Shown: positions 1 through 10,200 of the stretch, one piece after another | Layout of the letters: each line of letters begins with the position of its first letter | Numbering within the stretch: position 1 is the first letter of the stretch | Source: Wenzhouxiangella marina | GTDB taxonomy: Bacteria; Pseudomonadota; Gammaproteobacteria; Xanthomonadales; Wenzhouxiangellaceae | Assembly: GCF_001187785.1 (NCBI RefSeq) | Contig: NZ_CP012154.1 | Coordinates: forward strand, 428,501 to 492,500 | DNA length: 64,000 bases | Direction: 5' to 3' | Position numbers and translations under genes: made by a program | The notes under the pieces: generated by a model | Database searches by the model: none | Told to the model about the DNA's origin: nothing | What the model saw: the letters and a program-made list of their open reading frames with translations, nothing else

Positions 1-481
<481 letters not shown>

Positions 482-507
482 TCAATGCGTCGATGTGGGC
501 GCGGTTC

Positions 508-798
508 TCAGGACTCGATGACGGCCATGATGTCGTCTTCACGCATCACCAGCAGTTCTTCGCCGTCGACCTTGACTTCGGTGCCCGAGTACTTGCCGAA
601 CAGGACGGTGTCGCCGACCTTGACGTCCAGGCCACGCTGCTCGCCGTTGTCCAGGACCTTGCCGTTGCCGACGGCCAGGACTTCACCGCGAATGGGTTTC
701 TCGGCTGCCGAATCAGGAATGACGATGCCGCCAGGAGTGGTGCGCTCTTCTTCGACGCGCTTGACGATCACGCGATCATGCAAGGGACGCAGATTCAT
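508..798 (-). CDS. groES: Co-chaperonin GroES
   Basis: This is the 10-kDa heptameric lid of the GroEL chaperonin. The 96-residue product starts [20 protein letters not shown], contains the mobile-loop region ([16 protein letters not shown]) and ends ILVM-type with [11 protein letters not shown], a full-length GroES. A start 12 codons further upstream is open, but the family N-terminus and a GGGAGA ribosome-binding site just before the ATG at 796-798 fix the shorter start. It is first in the groES-groEL operon and is preceded by a sigma-32-like promoter about 150 bases upstream. Confidence 0.98.
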   Translation of the reverse strand: MNLRPLHDRVIVKRVEEERTTPGGIVIPDSAAEKPIRGEVLAVGNGKVLDNGEQRGLDVKVGDTVLFGKYSGTEVKVDGEELLVMREDDIMAVIES

Positions 799-954
799 GG
801 GTGTTCTCCCTTTCAATCCAATGGTTGGTTTCAAATGTCATTGCAAACCCGGCCCGGGATTCGATCTCGAATCCGCGCTCCGGAGGATCTGCTCGGGCGG
901 CCGGAACGGGCAGAAACTGCGTCGTGCCGGAACCGACTGCCGATACGCCACCCG

Positions 955-985
955 AAATGGAGCCCGCAGGCGAGCATTTCAAGGG
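955..985 (-). promoter_or_regulatory. Sigma-32 heat-shock promoter for groES-groEL
   Basis: Read on the minus strand there is CCCTTGAAA, a 14-base spacer, then CTCCATTT. This matches the sigma-32 (RpoH) consensus of a CTTGAA-type -35 and a CCCCATNT-type -10 with the expected spacing. Transcription would start near 947, giving a leader of roughly 150 bases before groES. No CIRCE operator (TTAGCACTC-N9-GAGTGCTAA) is visible between 799 and 1092, so HrcA control is not supported. The rest of this stretch holds no other clear feature. Confidence 0.72.
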
Positions 986-1092
986 CCCGCGTTCATCGAT
1001 CCTGATCGGCTACCCTTTCGCATCTGGGTTCCGATCGGCGATGGGCTGCCCCTGCGGTCGGCGAGTGAAAGGAGAAACCTTCGGGAGTGCGC

Positions 1093-1425
1093 ATGGATTC
1101 ACCCTTGTTGCTGGTACATACCACCGTCGGGGACAGGCAGGCCGCGGAACGTCTGGCCACGCTGCTGGTCGAAGGTCGGCTGGCGGCCTGCGTGTCGATC
1201 GGCGCGCCGATCACCAGCGTCTATCCCTGGGAGGGTCGGATCGAGTCGGCTGGAGAAGTGCCGCTGACGATCAAGACTTCGCCGGAGCGCTGGCCCGACT
1301 TGCGTCACGCTCTGGTCGAGGCACACTCGTATGATGTGCCCGAGTGTCTGGCCGTTCCGGTACTCGATGGCAACGAGGCCTATCTGGCATGGGCCCGAGA
1401 TTGGATGCATCAGGACAAGAAATGA
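1093..1425 (+). CDS. cutA: Divalent-cation tolerance protein CutA1
   Basis: CutA1 is a small trimeric ferredoxin-like protein linked to copper and other divalent-cation tolerance; its exact biochemical role is unsettled. The 110-residue product shows the family motifs: LLLVHTTVGDRQAAERLA, LAACVSIGAPITSVYPWEG and IKTSPERWPDL, then the C-terminal SYDVPECLAVPV and YLAWA. The ATG at 1093 is chosen because GGGAG lies five bases before it; a GTG at 1087 is also in frame. It overlaps dsbD by ATGA, the common cutA-dsbD pairing, so the two are probably translated together. Confidence 0.95.
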   Translation: MDSPLLLVHTTVGDRQAAERLATLLVEGRLAACVSIGAPITSVYPWEGRIESAGEVPLTIKTSPERWPDLRHALVEAHSYDVPECLAVPVLDGNEAYLAWARDWMHQDKK

Positions 1426-3677
1426 TTTCCGAATCAACGCTCTTCAGGCTGGCCGCGGCCGCCTTGCTCGCCCTCACCGGCAGCCTATCCCAGGCGCAGA
1501 TCAGCCCGGATGATCTGCTACCGGTCGAGGAGGCCTTCGCCCTCGAAGCTCGTGGGGAGGCCGGCCGGGTGGTGCTCGATTTCGACATCGCCGACGGGTA
1601 CTACCTCTACCGGCACGCCTTCCGTTTCGAGTCCCTTGGCGAAGGGCTTCGTCTCGGCGAGGCGCAGATTCCGCCAGGCGAGGCCGGCGAAGACGAGTTC
1701 TTCGGCGCCATCGAGACCTATCGAGATCGGCTGCAGATCGTTCTTCCGGTCGAGGCGGGTGCCGGTGCGGCGGAGATCGCGGTCCGCTTCCAGGGTTGCG
1801 CCGATCTGGGCGTCTGCTATCCACCGCACCGGCAGACCTTCGATCTTGAAGTGGCGTCCGCGCCCGCGGCGGCCCCGAGCGGCCTCGAGGCCCTGCTGGG
1901 GCGCCCGGGCGGTACCTTGGGACTGCCCCGGCAGGATGCCGGCGCCCTGCCGGAGGAACAGGCCTTCGTCTACGAGGCGATCGCCATCGATCCGGCGACG
2001 ATCCTGGTCCGGATGACCTCGGCGCCCGACTATTACCTCTACCGGGACAAGCTCGAATTCCAGCTCGATGATCCCGAGATCTCGATCGCGGCCATCGAAT
2101 GGCCGCCTTCGGTCTCGATCCACGACGAGTACTTCGGTGAGTCCGAGGTCTACTACGACCAGGTCGAAATTCCCGTTCGACTGAACCGTCCGCCGGGTGG
2201 CGTGCGCAGCGTCGAGCTGGGTGCGAACTTCATGGGCTGCCTGACCGATGGCATCTGCTACCCGCCGATGTCTCGCCGTTTGAGCGTCGAGCTACCCTCG
2301 GCAAGCGCGGAGGAGCTGGCCGCCAGTGCCGCAGCGATCGACGCTGGCACCGTGGATCAGGCGTCCGCGCCAGCGGCAGCGGCCAGTGAGCAGGATCGTC
2401 TGGCCCAGGCCCTGGCCGGCACACCGGTGCTGGCGCTGATGCTGTTCCTGATCGCCGGCGTGCTGCTGGCCTTCACGCCCTGTGTCTTCCCCATGGTGCC
2501 GATCCTGTCCGGCCTGATTGCCGGCGAGGGAGAGCAGATCACCACGGCCAGGGCTTTCCGCCTGTCGCTGGTCTATGTGCTGGCCATGGCCCTGGTCTAT
2601 ACGGCCTTCGGGGTCGTTGCCGGACTGTTCGGTCAGAACCTGCAGGCGGTATTCCAGCACCCGGCGGTGCTGGGTGGATTCGCCGCCCTGTTCGTCGTTC
2701 TTTCGCTGGCCATGTTCGGGTTCTACGAGCTGCAGCTGCCAGCGGCGCTGCAGACCCGATTGAACGCCATGTCCAACCGAGCCGAAGGCGGAACCCTGCT
2801 GGGCGCGGCGATCATGGGCGCCTTGTCGGCCCTGGTCGTCGGGCCCTGCGTCGCACCGGCCCTGATGGGCGCTCTGATCTACATCGGTCAGACCGGTGAC
2901 GCGGTGCTCGGTGGCGCTGCATTGTTCTCCATGGCCATCGGCATGGGCATTCCCCTGATGATCTGGGGCACCTCGGCGGGCAGTCTCCTGCCCCGTGCCG
3001 GTGCCTGGATGGTGGCGGTCAAGGCCGTGTTCGGTGTGGCGCTGCTCGCGCTGGCCATCTGGATGCTGGAGCGCGTCCTGCCTGGCGCGCTGATCATGCT
3101 CCTCTGGGGTGTGCTGGCGCTGATCAGTGGCGTGTACCTCGGCGCCCTCGATGGCCGTGCGGCGAGCGATTCCGGCTGGCGCACCCTGTGGCGAGGCCTG
3201 GGGGTGGTCCTGCTGGTGCTGGGTGCGGCCCAGCTGGTCGGCGCTCTGTCGGGGGGATCGGACTGGACGCGGCCGCTCGCTCACCTGCGGCCGGTGGCCG
3301 GAGGCGTCGCGACCAGCGCGGCAGCGGCCGAGTTCGAGAAGGTCGAGACCCTGGAACAGCTCGAGCAGCGCATCGCCGACAGCCAGCGCCCGGTCTTCGT
3401 CGACTTCTACGCCGATTGGTGCGTGGATTGCGTGCGCATGGAGCGTCGGACCTTTCCCGACCCCGGTGTGGCTCGTCGAATGGCGGAGTTCACCCTGATC
3501 AAGGTCGACGTCACCGATTACAACGACGCGCACAAGGAGATCCTCGCTCGCTTCGGACTGATCGGACCGCCGGCCTATCTGTTCTTCCGCGATGGCGAAG
3601 AACTCGATGGGCTGCGCATGTTCGGTTTCATGCCGCCCGAGGAATTCGGCGCACTGCTCGATCGGGTGACCCGATGA
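1422..3677 (+). CDS. dsbD: Thiol:disulfide interchange protein DsbD with duplicated N-terminal domain
   Basis: DsbD carries electrons from cytoplasmic thioredoxin across the inner membrane to periplasmic DsbC, DsbG and cytochrome-maturation partners. The 751-residue protein has a signal peptide ending near LSQAQ, then two similar DsbD-alpha-like domains, each with a YYLYR motif and a cysteine pair: GCADLGVCYPP (C126, C133) and GCLTDGICYPP (C273, C280). An eight-helix-type membrane part follows, with CVFPMVP and GPCVAPALMG, and a C-terminal thioredoxin domain with WCVDC (C667, C670). E. coli DsbD has one alpha domain and is about 565 residues. The start is the ATG overlapping the cutA stop. 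Confidence 0.96.
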   Translation: MISESTLFRLAAAALLALTGSLSQAQISPDDLLPVEEAFALEARGEAGRVVLDFDIADGYYLYRHAFRFESLGEGLRLGEAQIPPGEAGEDEFFGAIETYRDRLQIVLPVEAGAGAAEIAVRFQGCADLGVCYPPHRQTFDLEVASAPAAAPSGLEALLGRPGGTLGLPRQDAGALPEEQAFVYEAIAIDPATILVRMTSAPDYYLYRDKLEFQLDDPEISIAAIEWPPSVSIHDEYFGESEVYYDQVEIPVRLNRPPGGVRSVELGANFMGCLTDGICYPPMSRRLSVELPSASAEELAASAAAIDAGTVDQASAPAAAASEQDRLAQALAGTPVLALMLFLIAGVLLAFTPCVFPMVPILSGLIAGEGEQITTARAFRLSLVYVLAMALVYTAFGVVAGLFGQNLQAVFQHPAVLGGFAALFVVLSLAMFGFYELQLPAALQTRLNAMSNRAEGGTLLGAAIMGALSALVVGPCVAPALMGALIYIGQTGDAVLGGAALFSMAIGMGIPLMIWGTSAGSLLPRAGAWMVAVKAVFGVALLALAIWMLERVLPGALIMLLWGVLALISGVYLGALDGRAASDSGWRTLWRGLGVVLLVLGAAQLVGALSGGSDWTRPLAHLRPVAGGVATSAAAAEFEKVETLEQLEQRIADSQRPVFVDFYADWCVDCVRMERRTFPDPGVARRMAEFTLIKVDVTDYNDAHKEILARFGLIGPPAYLFFRDGEELDGLRMFGFMPPEEFGALLDRVTR

Positions 3678-4219
3678 GTCGCCTCGGGCTCTATATCGCC
3701 GTCGCGGTCGGGGGGCTGGCACTGGGTGCCGGTCTGGCCTGGTTCACGCGTCCGGCGCCGCCGCCCGTCGGCGTCGAAGGTGCCAGCGTGGGCGATCCGC
3801 GACCGCCTTTCCAGCACGCCGCCCTGGACGGTCGACAAGTGCATGTCGACGATTTCGACGATCAGCTCCTGCTGGTCAACTTCTGGGCCACCTGGTGTGC
3901 GCCCTGTCGCCGCGAGATGCCGCTGCTCGATCAGGCCCAGCGGACTCATGGTGATCAGCTGACGGTGCTCGGCATCGCCATCGACGATCCCGGGGCGGTC
4001 ATCGAATTCCTCGATTCGACCCCCGTGAGCTATCCGATCCTGGTCGGTTCGACGGACGTCGTGGCCACACAGCGAGCCTGGGGAAACGCCGCTGGCGCCC
4101 TGCCGTACACGGTGCTGGTCGATCGCGAGGGCATCATTCGCTGGCAGCATCTTGGTGAAGTCAGCGAAGAGGAACTCGCCGAGAAGCTCGCCGCCCATGG
4201 CCTGAGCACGCCGCTCTGA
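3674..4219 (+). CDS. TlpA/ResA-like membrane-anchored thioredoxin
   Basis: This is a periplasmic thiol-disulfide oxidoreductase of the TlpA/ResA/CcmG type, anchored by one N-terminal helix (about residues 6-24) with the thioredoxin fold outside. The active site is NFWATWCAPCRREMP (C75, C78), followed by VLGIAIDD and the cis-proline region GALPYTVLVD. It has 181 residues and starts with an ATGA overlap on the dsbD stop, so it is likely reduced by DsbD. A role in cytochrome c maturation or periplasmic thiol repair fits, but the exact partner cannot be read from the sequence. Confidence 0.9.
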   Translation: MSRLGLYIAVAVGGLALGAGLAWFTRPAPPPVGVEGASVGDPRPPFQHAALDGRQVHVDDFDDQLLLVNFWATWCAPCRREMPLLDQAQRTHGDQLTVLGIAIDDPGAVIEFLDSTPVSYPILVGSTDVVATQRAWGNAAGALPYTVLVDREGIIRWQHLGEVSEEELAEKLAAHGLSTPL

Positions 4220-4231
4220 TCCTTGCTGCCG

Positions 4232-4251
4232 CGATCCGGCGGTCCGGATCG
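4232..4251 (+). terminator. Hairpin after the cutA-dsbD-tlpA operon
   Basis: CGATCCGG and CCGGATCG form a perfect 8-bp stem with a four-base loop, 12 bases after the stop codon, and weaker pairing extends the stem outward. There is no T-run after it, so it may be an mRNA 3' end-stabilising hairpin or a weak terminator rather than a classical one. Confidence 0.4.
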
Positions 4252-4384
4252 TGGCTCGGCAGGCCCTTCGCTGGCGCGGGGCTCCGGGAGCAACTTCTTT
4301 CAATTCCTGCCCAACGTCGCCTAACGTGTGGACATTGGCGCCCTGATGGGGCACACTGCCCGTCTTTGAGAGGGCCTGTCCATC

Positions 4385-4831
4385 ATGACTGCCATTCTGG
4401 TGCTGCACGGACCGAATCTGAACCTGCTGGGTCGTCGGGAGCCGGAAATCTACGGCACGGCCACGCTGGACGAGATCAATGCCAGCCTGGCACGGTTCGC
4501 GGCCAATGCCGGTGTGGAGTTGAGCTGCTTCCAGTCCAACGCCGAGCACGAGCTGGTCGAGCGAATCCAGCGCGCGGCGGAGGATGGCACCGATTGGATT
4601 CTGATCAATCCGGCTGCGTTCACGCACACTTCGGTGGCCATTCGTGATGCGCTGGCAGCCGTGGACCTGCCCTTCATCGAAATTCATCTAAGCAATCCGG
4701 AGCGGCGCGAAGCGTTCCGTCAGCACAGCTATTTTTCCGACCTGGCCGTGGGCAAGATCTGCGGATTCGGAGCGGATTCCTATCTGCTGGCGCTGCAGGC
4801 CGTCGTCAACCGGATCGACACCACGGGGTAG
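4385..4831 (+). CDS. aroQ: Type II 3-dehydroquinate dehydratase
   Basis: AroQ removes water from 3-dehydroquinate to give 3-dehydroshikimate, the third step of the shikimate pathway, as a cytoplasmic dodecamer. The 148-residue sequence has the type II landmarks: [18 protein letters not shown] with the lid Arg and catalytic Tyr, [39 protein letters not shown], and [19 protein letters not shown]. It sits ten bases upstream of accB, the frequent aroQ-accB-accC arrangement, so all three are probably co-transcribed. Confidence 0.97.
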   Translation: MTAILVLHGPNLNLLGRREPEIYGTATLDEINASLARFAANAGVELSCFQSNAEHELVERIQRAAEDGTDWILINPAAFTHTSVAIRDALAAVDLPFIEIHLSNPERREAFRQHSYFSDLAVGKICGFGADSYLLALQAVVNRIDTTG

Positions 4832-4841
4832 TGGATTCATC

Positions 4842-5321
4842 ATGGACTTGAGAAAGATTAAGAAGCTGATCGAGCTGCTCGAGGAGTCAGAGCTGGCCGA
4901 GATCGAGATTCACGAGGGTGAGGAATCGGTTCGCCTGATTCGTTCGCATCCTCAGCCGGCCGCCAGCCAGACCTGGCAGTTGCCGCCTGCCGCGCCGGCA
5001 CCGGCTCCCGCTGCTGCCGCGCCCGCTGCAGCCCCGGCTGCGACGGCAGATGCCGGTGCGGACACCGCGGATCTGCCGGACGGCGATGTCGTTCGTTCGC
5101 CCATGGTCGGCACCTTCTACTCGGCACCGAATCCGGATTCCGACCCCTTCGTCAAGGAAGGCGGCACGGTCAGCGCCGGGGACACGCTCTGCCTGGTCGA
5201 AGCGATGAAGATGTTCAACCAGATCGAGGCCGAGTTCTCCGGCAAGGTCGTCAAGATCCTCGTCGAGGATGGTCAGCCGGTGGAGTTCGACGAGCCCCTG
5301 TTCGTGATCAAGCGGGGTTGA
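4842..5321 (+). CDS. accB: Acetyl-CoA carboxylase biotin carboxyl carrier protein
   Basis: AccB carries the biotin that shuttles carboxyl groups between AccC and the carboxyltransferase in the first step of fatty-acid synthesis. The 159-residue product has the N-terminal [16 protein letters not shown] helix, an Ala/Pro-rich flexible linker (about residues 45-75), and a C-terminal biotinyl domain with [20 protein letters not shown] and the biotinylation motif EAMKM, where K123 is the acceptor lysine. The stop is one base from the accC start, so the pair is translationally coupled. Confidence 0.98.
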   Translation: MDLRKIKKLIELLEESELAEIEIHEGEESVRLIRSHPQPAASQTWQLPPAAPAPAPAAAAPAAAPAATADAGADTADLPDGDVVRSPMVGTFYSAPNPDSDPFVKEGGTVSAGDTLCLVEAMKMFNQIEAEFSGKVVKILVEDGQPVEFDEPLFVIKRG

Positions 5322-5322
5322 T

Positions 5323-6669
5323 ATGGCTCCGTTCAAGAAGGTTCTGATCGCCAACCGGGGCGAAATCGCCCTGCGTGTGATGCGCGCCTGTCAGGCGATG
5401 AACATCCGCACGGTGGCGGTGCATTCCACCGTTGACCGCAACCTCAAGCACGTCGGCATGGCCGACGAATCGGTGTGCATCGGACCGGCACCGGCAGGCC
5501 AGAGCTACCTCAATGTGCCGGCCATCATCGCCGCCATGGAGGTCACCGATGCCGAGGCCGTGCATCCCGGCTACGGATTCCTGGCCGAAAATGCCGACTT
5601 CGCCGAGCGCGTGGAAGAGTCCGGCTTCACCTTCATCGGGCCGCGCGCGGAGACGATCCGCTTGATGGGGGACAAGGTTTCGGCCATCAACGCGATGCGT
5701 CAGGCCGGCGTGCCCTGCGTTCCTGGTTCGAACGGCCCGCTGGACAACGATGAACGGCGGTCGGCGCGCCTGGCAGCGGAGATCGGCTTTCCCGTGTTGA
5801 TCAAGGCCGCCGCGGGCGGTGGCGGTCGCGGCATGCGCGTCGTCGAACAGCCCGAGGACCTGATCAAGTCGATCAATCTGACCCGCCAGGAAGCCAAGAG
5901 TGGTTTCGGTGACGATACGGTCTACATGGAAAAGTACCTGACCAATCCTCGTCACATCGAAATTCAGGTGCTGGCAGACAGCCATGGCAACGCGGTTCAC
6001 CTCGGCGAACGCGACTGCTCCATGCAGCGCCGCCACCAGAAAGTGATCGAAGAGGCGCCCGCCCCCGGCATCACGGCCGAAGAGCGGGAACGCATCGGCA
6101 GGATCTGTACCGATGCCTGCCGGCGGATCGGGTATCTGGGTGCTGGAACCTTCGAATTTCTCTACGAGAATGGCGAGTTCTACTTCATCGAGATGAACAC
6201 GCGGATTCAGGTCGAGCATCCGGTGACCGAATGCATCACCGGGCTGGATCTGATCCGGGCGCAGATCCTGGCCGCCGCCGGCGAGCCGCTGCCCTTCGAC
6301 CAGTCCGACGTGGTCATCACGGGCCATTCCATCGAGTGTCGTATCAACGCCGAAGACCCGGAGAAATTCATTCCCCAGCCCGGTACCGTGGAAGCCTTTC
6401 ATGCGCCGGGCGGGCCCGGCATCCGGGTCGATTCACACATCTACGATGGCTACCGGATTCCGCCCAATTACGATTCGATGATCGGCAAGCTGATCGCCCA
6501 TGGCGAGAGTCGGGAAGCGGCGATTGCCCGCATGCGTGTCGCGCTCGATGAGATGGTCCTGCGCGGCATCGTCAGTAACATCCCGTTGCACCAGCGTCTG
6601 ATCCGGGATTCGGGCTTCATCGAAGGCGGAACCAATATCCACTACCTGGAGAAGCTGCTCAAGGCTTGA
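5323..6669 (+). CDS. accC: Acetyl-CoA carboxylase biotin carboxylase subunit
   Basis: AccC uses ATP and bicarbonate to carboxylate biotin on AccB. The 448-residue, full-length protein has the N-terminal [33 protein letters not shown], the glycine-rich ATP loop [45 protein letters not shown] and the C-terminal [13 protein letters not shown]. Spacing from accB is one base. A strong terminator lies about 45 bases after the stop, so accC closes the aroQ-accB-accC operon. Confidence 0.98.
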   Translation: MAPFKKVLIANRGEIALRVMRACQAMNIRTVAVHSTVDRNLKHVGMADESVCIGPAPAGQSYLNVPAIIAAMEVTDAEAVHPGYGFLAENADFAERVEESGFTFIGPRAETIRLMGDKVSAINAMRQAGVPCVPGSNGPLDNDERRSARLAAEIGFPVLIKAAAGGGGRGMRVVEQPEDLIKSINLTRQEAKSGFGDDTVYMEKYLTNPRHIEIQVLADSHGNAVHLGERDCSMQRRHQKVIEEAPAPGITAEERERIGRICTDACRRIGYLGAGTFEFLYENGEFYFIEMNTRIQVEHPVTECITGLDLIRAQILAAAGEPLPFDQSDVVITGHSIECRINAEDPEKFIPQPGTVEAFHAPGGPGIRVDSHIYDGYRIPPNYDSMIGKLIAHGESREAAIARMRVALDEMVLRGIVSNIPLHQRLIRDSGFIEGGTNIHYLEKLLKA

Positions 6670-6713
6670 GCGGTGCAGACCTCGGGGCGGTCGCCACCCA
6701 GCCCCGGAAAGCA

Positions 6714-6740
6714 GAAAGCCCGCTCGAGAGCGGGCTTTTT
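6714..6740. terminator. Rho-independent terminator, accC / chpC-like convergent gap
   Basis: AAAGCCCGCTC and GAGCGGGCTTT pair as an 11-bp stem with a very short loop, followed on the plus strand by T residues. The A-run before the stem gives a T-run on the minus strand, so it can end transcription of accC and of the opposing chemosensory operon. Confidence 0.9.
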
Positions 6741-6763
6741 GATGCTCCGAAGGCGGCATCGCT

Positions 6764-7237
6764 TCAGCTGGTCAAGGGCAGGGCGCCGAAGGCAGCGTGC
6801 GCGACCAGGTGGCCGAGGCGGTCCAGATCGGGGACCAGGGCTTCCGTGCTCTCCACGATCACCTTTCCAGCCACAGCAATCGGCTTGCTGTCCATCGGGA
6901 CTTCCGTGAGGTTGTCCTCGGTAATGGTGGTCAGGCGAGGAAAGCCCTGGGCCAGGATCGCCACATAGGGCATGCGCTCGTTCTGAATCAGTGTCTTGGT
7001 GATGCAGAAGCGCGCGCCGTTCGTGCGCTCGGTTTCGGCCGTTTCGGTAAGGGCGGCAAAGCTGATCAGGGGCACTTGCCAGCCGCGCCACAGAAAGGTC
7101 CCCAGCAGCCATTCAGGCGCATCCGGCACCGGCTGTGGATCAGAGTATCCAACGACCTCGGCGACGGTCGCGTTGGGAACCAGAATGTGGGCGCCGCTGA
7201 TCGGCACCATCACGCTTCGGATTTCGGTCTCGGCCAT
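6764..7237 (-). CDS. CheW-domain protein, ChpC-like
   Basis: This is a 157-residue CheW-like adaptor at the end of the pilus chemosensory operon, seven bases after chpA. It has the fold's typical segments: VMVPISGAHILVPNATVAEVV, PDAPEWLLGTFLWRGWQVPLISF and the C-terminal PMDSKPIAVAGKVIVESTEAL. In Pseudomonas the equivalent position is held by ChpC, a second CheW-like protein proposed to link further receptors to ChpA; naming it ChpC-like rests on position and fold. Lower conservation than PilI is expected for this family. Confidence 0.8.
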   Translation of the reverse strand: MAETEIRSVMVPISGAHILVPNATVAEVVGYSDPQPVPDAPEWLLGTFLWRGWQVPLISFAALTETAETERTNGARFCITKTLIQNERMPYVAILAQGFPRLTTITEDNLTEVPMDSKPIAVAGKVIVESTEALVPDLDRLGHLVAHAAFGALPLTS

Positions 7238-7244
7238 GATTTAC

Positions 7245-10200
7245 TTATCCTTCCGGCGCGGTGATGTTCAACAGCTCGAAGACGTGCTTGACCAGATCCG
7301 CTTCCTGATAGGGCTTGGCCAGATAGTCGTTGACGCCGATCTCTCGGGCGCGCTGGCGGTGCTTCTCGCCGCTTCGCGAGGTGATCATCATCATCGGCAC
7401 CGCCTTGAGTCGCGGATCGTTGCGGACATGGGTAGCCAACTCGTAACCGTCCATACGCGGCATCTCGATATCGAGCAGGATCAGGTCCGGCACGCGTTCG
7501 AACATGCTTTCGACGGCGTCCAGGCCGTCTCGAGCGGTCATGACCTCCAGGCCACGATGTTCGAGTACGCGAGAGGTCACGCGGCGCATCGTGATCGAGT
7601 CGTCGACGACCATGACCAGCGGCGTCCGCTTGACTTCCTGGGCGCGCTCGGCTTCGAGAATATCGCCGCGGCCCGGCAGAATGTCACGGGCAAAGGCGCG
7701 GCGGATCAGCGGCCCGATGTCCAGGATCGGCACGACCTGGCCATCGCCCGTGATCGTGCCACCGAGGATGCCCGGAATCGAACTGATCTGAGGGCCGACG
7801 GGCTTGATCACGATCTCGCGATGGCCAAGCAGCTCGCTGACACGCAGGGCCGCGCGCTGATCACCGGCCTCGACCATGAGCAGCGAAAGGGTCCCGCTGC
7901 CGACTTCTTCGGGCGGGAAATCGAGCTGCGGTTCCAGTTCGAGCAGCGGATAGCTCTGGCCAGCGTATTCCTGCATGGGCTCCGAGCTGTCGATGGCCCG
8001 TGACCATTCGTCGGCCAGGATGCGGGTCACCCCGCGAACCGCCTGCAGGGGGATCGCGAACTGTCGATCCGAGGCGCGCACCATGATCGCCTGCATCACG
8101 GTCAGGGACAGGGGGATGCGGATGATGAACATCGCGCCCTTGCCGGTTTCGGACTGGGCGGTCACGCTGCCGCCGATCTGGCGGACTTCGTTGGCGACCA
8201 CGTCCATGCCGATGCCGCGACCCGCCAGCTCGCTGACCTGCTCGGCCGTCGAGAAGCCGGACTGGAAGATCATGTTGGTCAGAGTGGTATCGTCCGGCCG
8301 ATCTCCGGCGTCCAGCAGGCCGCGCTCGATGGCGCGCTTGCGGATGGCTTCCAGATTGATGCCCGCACCATCATCGCCGATTCGCATCACCAGTTCGGTG
8401 GCTTCGCGCGAAATGTCGATGCTGATGGTCCCGGTTTCCGGCTTGCCGGCCGCCTTGCGGCGGTCCGGCGTCTCGATGCCGTGGCTGATGGAGTTGCGAA
8501 GCAGATGCTCCAGCGGTGCCGTGATGCGTTCCATCACGTTCCGGTCGAGTTCACCTTCGCCGGCCATTTCCACCCGCAACTGGGCCTTCTTGCCCACTTC
8601 CCGGGCGGCGTTACGGATCACGCGGCGGAAGCGGGGTAGCAAGGTGTTGAAGGACACCATGCGGGCCTGCATCAGGCCTTCCTGCAGTTCCGTGTTGACG
8701 CGAGACTGCTGCATCAGCAGGGTTTCGGACTGACGGGTGGCATCGTCGAGGATGCCGGTCAGGCTGGTCAAGTCATTGACCGATTCCGCCAGGGCTCGTG
8801 ACAGCTGCTGGATCGTGGAGTAGCGGTCAAGCTCGAGCGGATCGAAGTCCTCTTCGCCCGGCCCATGCTCCCGCTCGTAACGCGCGAGAATCTGGGTTTC
8901 CGTTTCGATTTCCAGCTTGCGCAGCTGATCACGCAGTCGGATGACCGTTTCGTCGACTTCCCCGACGTTGTTGCGGAAAACGCTGATCTGCTGTTCCAGT
9001 CGCGAGCGGAAGATCGAGATTTCGCCCGCGTAGTTGACCAGCTCGTCGATGAGCGTCGAGGGAACGCGCAGGTTCTCGCCGCGCTGAGCACGGCCTTCTT
9101 CTTCGGTCGGACCCGCTTGCTCCACGGCCGGCGTCACTTCCTTGACTTCGACCTTGTCCTCGAGCTCTTCGGCTTCCTCCGCGAACAGCTCCTCGAGCGG
9201 TCGCATCGGTACGGCCTGTCGCTCGATCACCGCTTCGATCATGACGTGGAGATGGTCACAGCCGGTCTCCAGAGCATCGATGCGTTCGCGCGTCACGTCC
9301 TTCAGACCGGAGGCGATGCCTTCGAGCAGTTCTTCCATGACGTGGGCGACCTGACCGATCGGGTTCAGGCCGACCATTCGGGCCGAGCCCTTGATCGTGT
9401 GGAGATCGCGCTGCAGCGCCGTGACCAGAGTCTTGTCGTCCGGCGCTTCGCGCCACTTCTGGAGGACGCCATCGGCATGCTCGAGCAGTTCCTGACCCTC
9501 TTCGAGGAAGGCATCGAGGAGGTCGTCGTTGACTTCCGAGTAGTCGATCGTCACCAGATTGGTGTCCGCGCTTCCGGCGCTCGTCTCGACCTCGGCCACC
9601 GGCTCCGGGTGGGCTTCCTCCGGCGCCTGGAACTCGGGCTCTTCGTGCATGCGACGAGCCCATTCCGGCAGATCCTCTTCGGCCTCTGCTTCGGCCTCTG
9701 CTTCTGCTTCTGCTTCGGCTTCTGCTTCGGCTTCTGCTTCTGCTTCTGCTTCTGCTTCTGCTTCTGCTTCTGCTTCTGCTTCTGCTTCGGCTTCGGCTTC
9801 GGCTTCGGCTTCGGCTTCGGCTTCGGCCTCTGCTTCGGCTTCGGCTTCGGCTTCGGCTTCGGCTTCGGCTTCGGCTTCGGCTTCGGCTTCGGCTTCGGCT
9901 TCGGCTTCGGCTTCGGCTTCGGCTTGCGTCTCGGCTTCGGCTTCGGCTTCGGCTTCGGCTTCGGCTTCGGCTTCGGCTTGCGCCTCGGCTTGCGTCTCGG
10001 CTTGCGTCTCGGCTTCGGCTTGCGTCTCGGCTTCGGCTTCGGCTTCGGCTTCGGCTTCAGCTTCAGCTTCAGGCTCGGCTTCTTCGAACTCCGGCACTTC
10101 GGCCGTCAGCTCATCGCTGGACTCCGCCTCGGCCGAGACCTCCTCTTCGTCCATCTCGAAGAAGCCGAAGTCATCGTCGGTCGCTTCCACTTCGACATCC

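Noticed and set aside
799-1092. CIRCE operator for HrcA upstream of groES.
   Set aside because: Searched by eye for TTAGCACTC with its inverted partner; no match was found.
9676-10072. CRISPR-like or direct-repeat array in this stretch.
   Set aside because: The units are six bases, in frame and without spacers, so this is a coding microsatellite. No CRISPR array was seen elsewhere in the window.
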